Shown here in pieces: positions 63,500-64,000 of a DNA stretch of 64,000 nt. The position numbers and the translations under genes are program-made. The DNA lies in the NCBI RefSeq assembly GCF_963259705.1, contig NC_081844.1, forward strand, positions 19,329,715-19,393,714. The letters are read 5' to 3'. The notes beneath the pieces were generated by a model. It saw only the letters and a list, made by a program, of their open reading frames with translations, did not search any database and was not told where the DNA came from. Position 1 is the stretch's first letter, and every line of letters starts with the position of its first letter. The stretch is from Myotis daubentonii (lineage: Eukaryota > Chordata > Mammalia > Chiroptera > Vespertilionidae).

Positions 63500-64000
63500 T
63501 GATGACAGTTGTGTGTTTTTTCCCCCTACACGAACCAATTCTCCAACTCCCCAGACACCAACCGGGTTCCCTCCAGTTTAGTTCTGACAGTTTACCTGGA
63601 ATTAGCATGGACCCCACCGGTGAAGGGCTCAGTCCCACAAAACTGCCCCCACTACGGACACCAGCACAAGTCTCAGGTTGCCGCCTGTACTTCTGACCAA
63701 TCAGCTATAAATTGGGGGCTTCCACCACTCCTTCCTCAGATTTGACCATTTGCTAGGACAGCTCACAGGACCCAGGAAAGCATTTTACTTACTAGTTTAC
63801 TGATGATAAAGGATACAACTCAGGAACTGCCAGATGGGAGAGATGCACAGGGCTCTAAGCTTCTGTGCCCCTCTGGGCTGCCACCCTCCCAGCACTTCCA
63901 CGTGGTCACCAACCAGGAAGCTCTCTTGAATCCCAGAGGTTCCATGGTATAAGCACAACTGATTGCATCTTTGGCCTTTGGTGGTTAACTCAATCTCCAG
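63500..64000 (-). repeat. Ancient LTR-like repeat at the window end
   Basis: The tract taggacagctcacagg ... acaactcaggaactgcc ... ctttggtggttaactcaa resembles an old mammalian LTR repeat. I cannot name the family. It runs off the window. Confidence 0.4.

Overview
This is a mammalian nuclear genome window, almost certainly from a vespertilionid bat. The evidence is about 28 tRNA-headed Ves-type SINEs, two HeliBat-type Helitrons ending in a GC-rich hairpin plus CTAG, a hAT element of the horizontally transferred SPIN family, two other short hAT elements, and a HAL1 (half-L1) retrotransposon. HeliBat and SPIN together are a signature of this bat family. The host genes match the human chr19p13.11 order JUND - LSM4 - PGPEP1, read here in reverse.

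Layout. (1) 5835-23544, minus strand: PGPEP1, pyroglutamyl-peptidase I. It has five coding exons, rebuilds to 209 codons and keeps the Glu85/Cys149/His168 triad. Its introns hold a full-length HAL1 with an open ORF1, a 5'-truncated L1, a SPIN copy and a dense SINE cluster. Its CpG-island promoter is near 23.5 kb. (2) 23.9-33.8 kb: intergenic DNA made of old L1, MIR, L2 and MLT1 sequence, with two Helitrons, a SPIN remnant and several SINEs. (3) 34180-45218, plus strand: LSM4, five coding exons, 139 codons. It is head-to-head with PGPEP1, with about 10.6 kb between the start codons. A SINE lies in its 3' UTR and a (CA)n tract starts 8 nt after the exon 4 donor. (4) 46-59.5 kb: no recognised gene. 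It contains an unassigned CpG island with a palindromic CRE (52.4-53.9 kb), one long open frame of doubtful meaning (46.8-47.8 kb), SINEs and a hAT element with a perfect 8-bp target duplication. (5) 60098-61138, plus strand: intronless JUND, 346 codons, with a compact promoter (X-box-like, octamer-like, CRE-like, CCAAT and TATA-like elements) and an AGTAAA polyadenylation signal. (6) 61.8-64 kb: repeats only.

The three host genes work separately: PGPEP1 is a cytosolic peptidase, LSM4 is part of the Lsm1-7 and Lsm2-8 rings in mRNA decay and U6 snRNP biology, and JUND is an AP-1 transcription factor. I found no new multi-gene system. The strongest material for a second look is the mobile DNA: an intact HAL1, SPIN, a Helitron inserted between A and T of an older LTR, and a nested Helitron/SPIN composite. 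The unassigned CpG island is also worth checking. SINE and old-repeat boundaries are good to about 5-20 bases; coding exon boundaries were checked base by base for frame and GT/AG sites.
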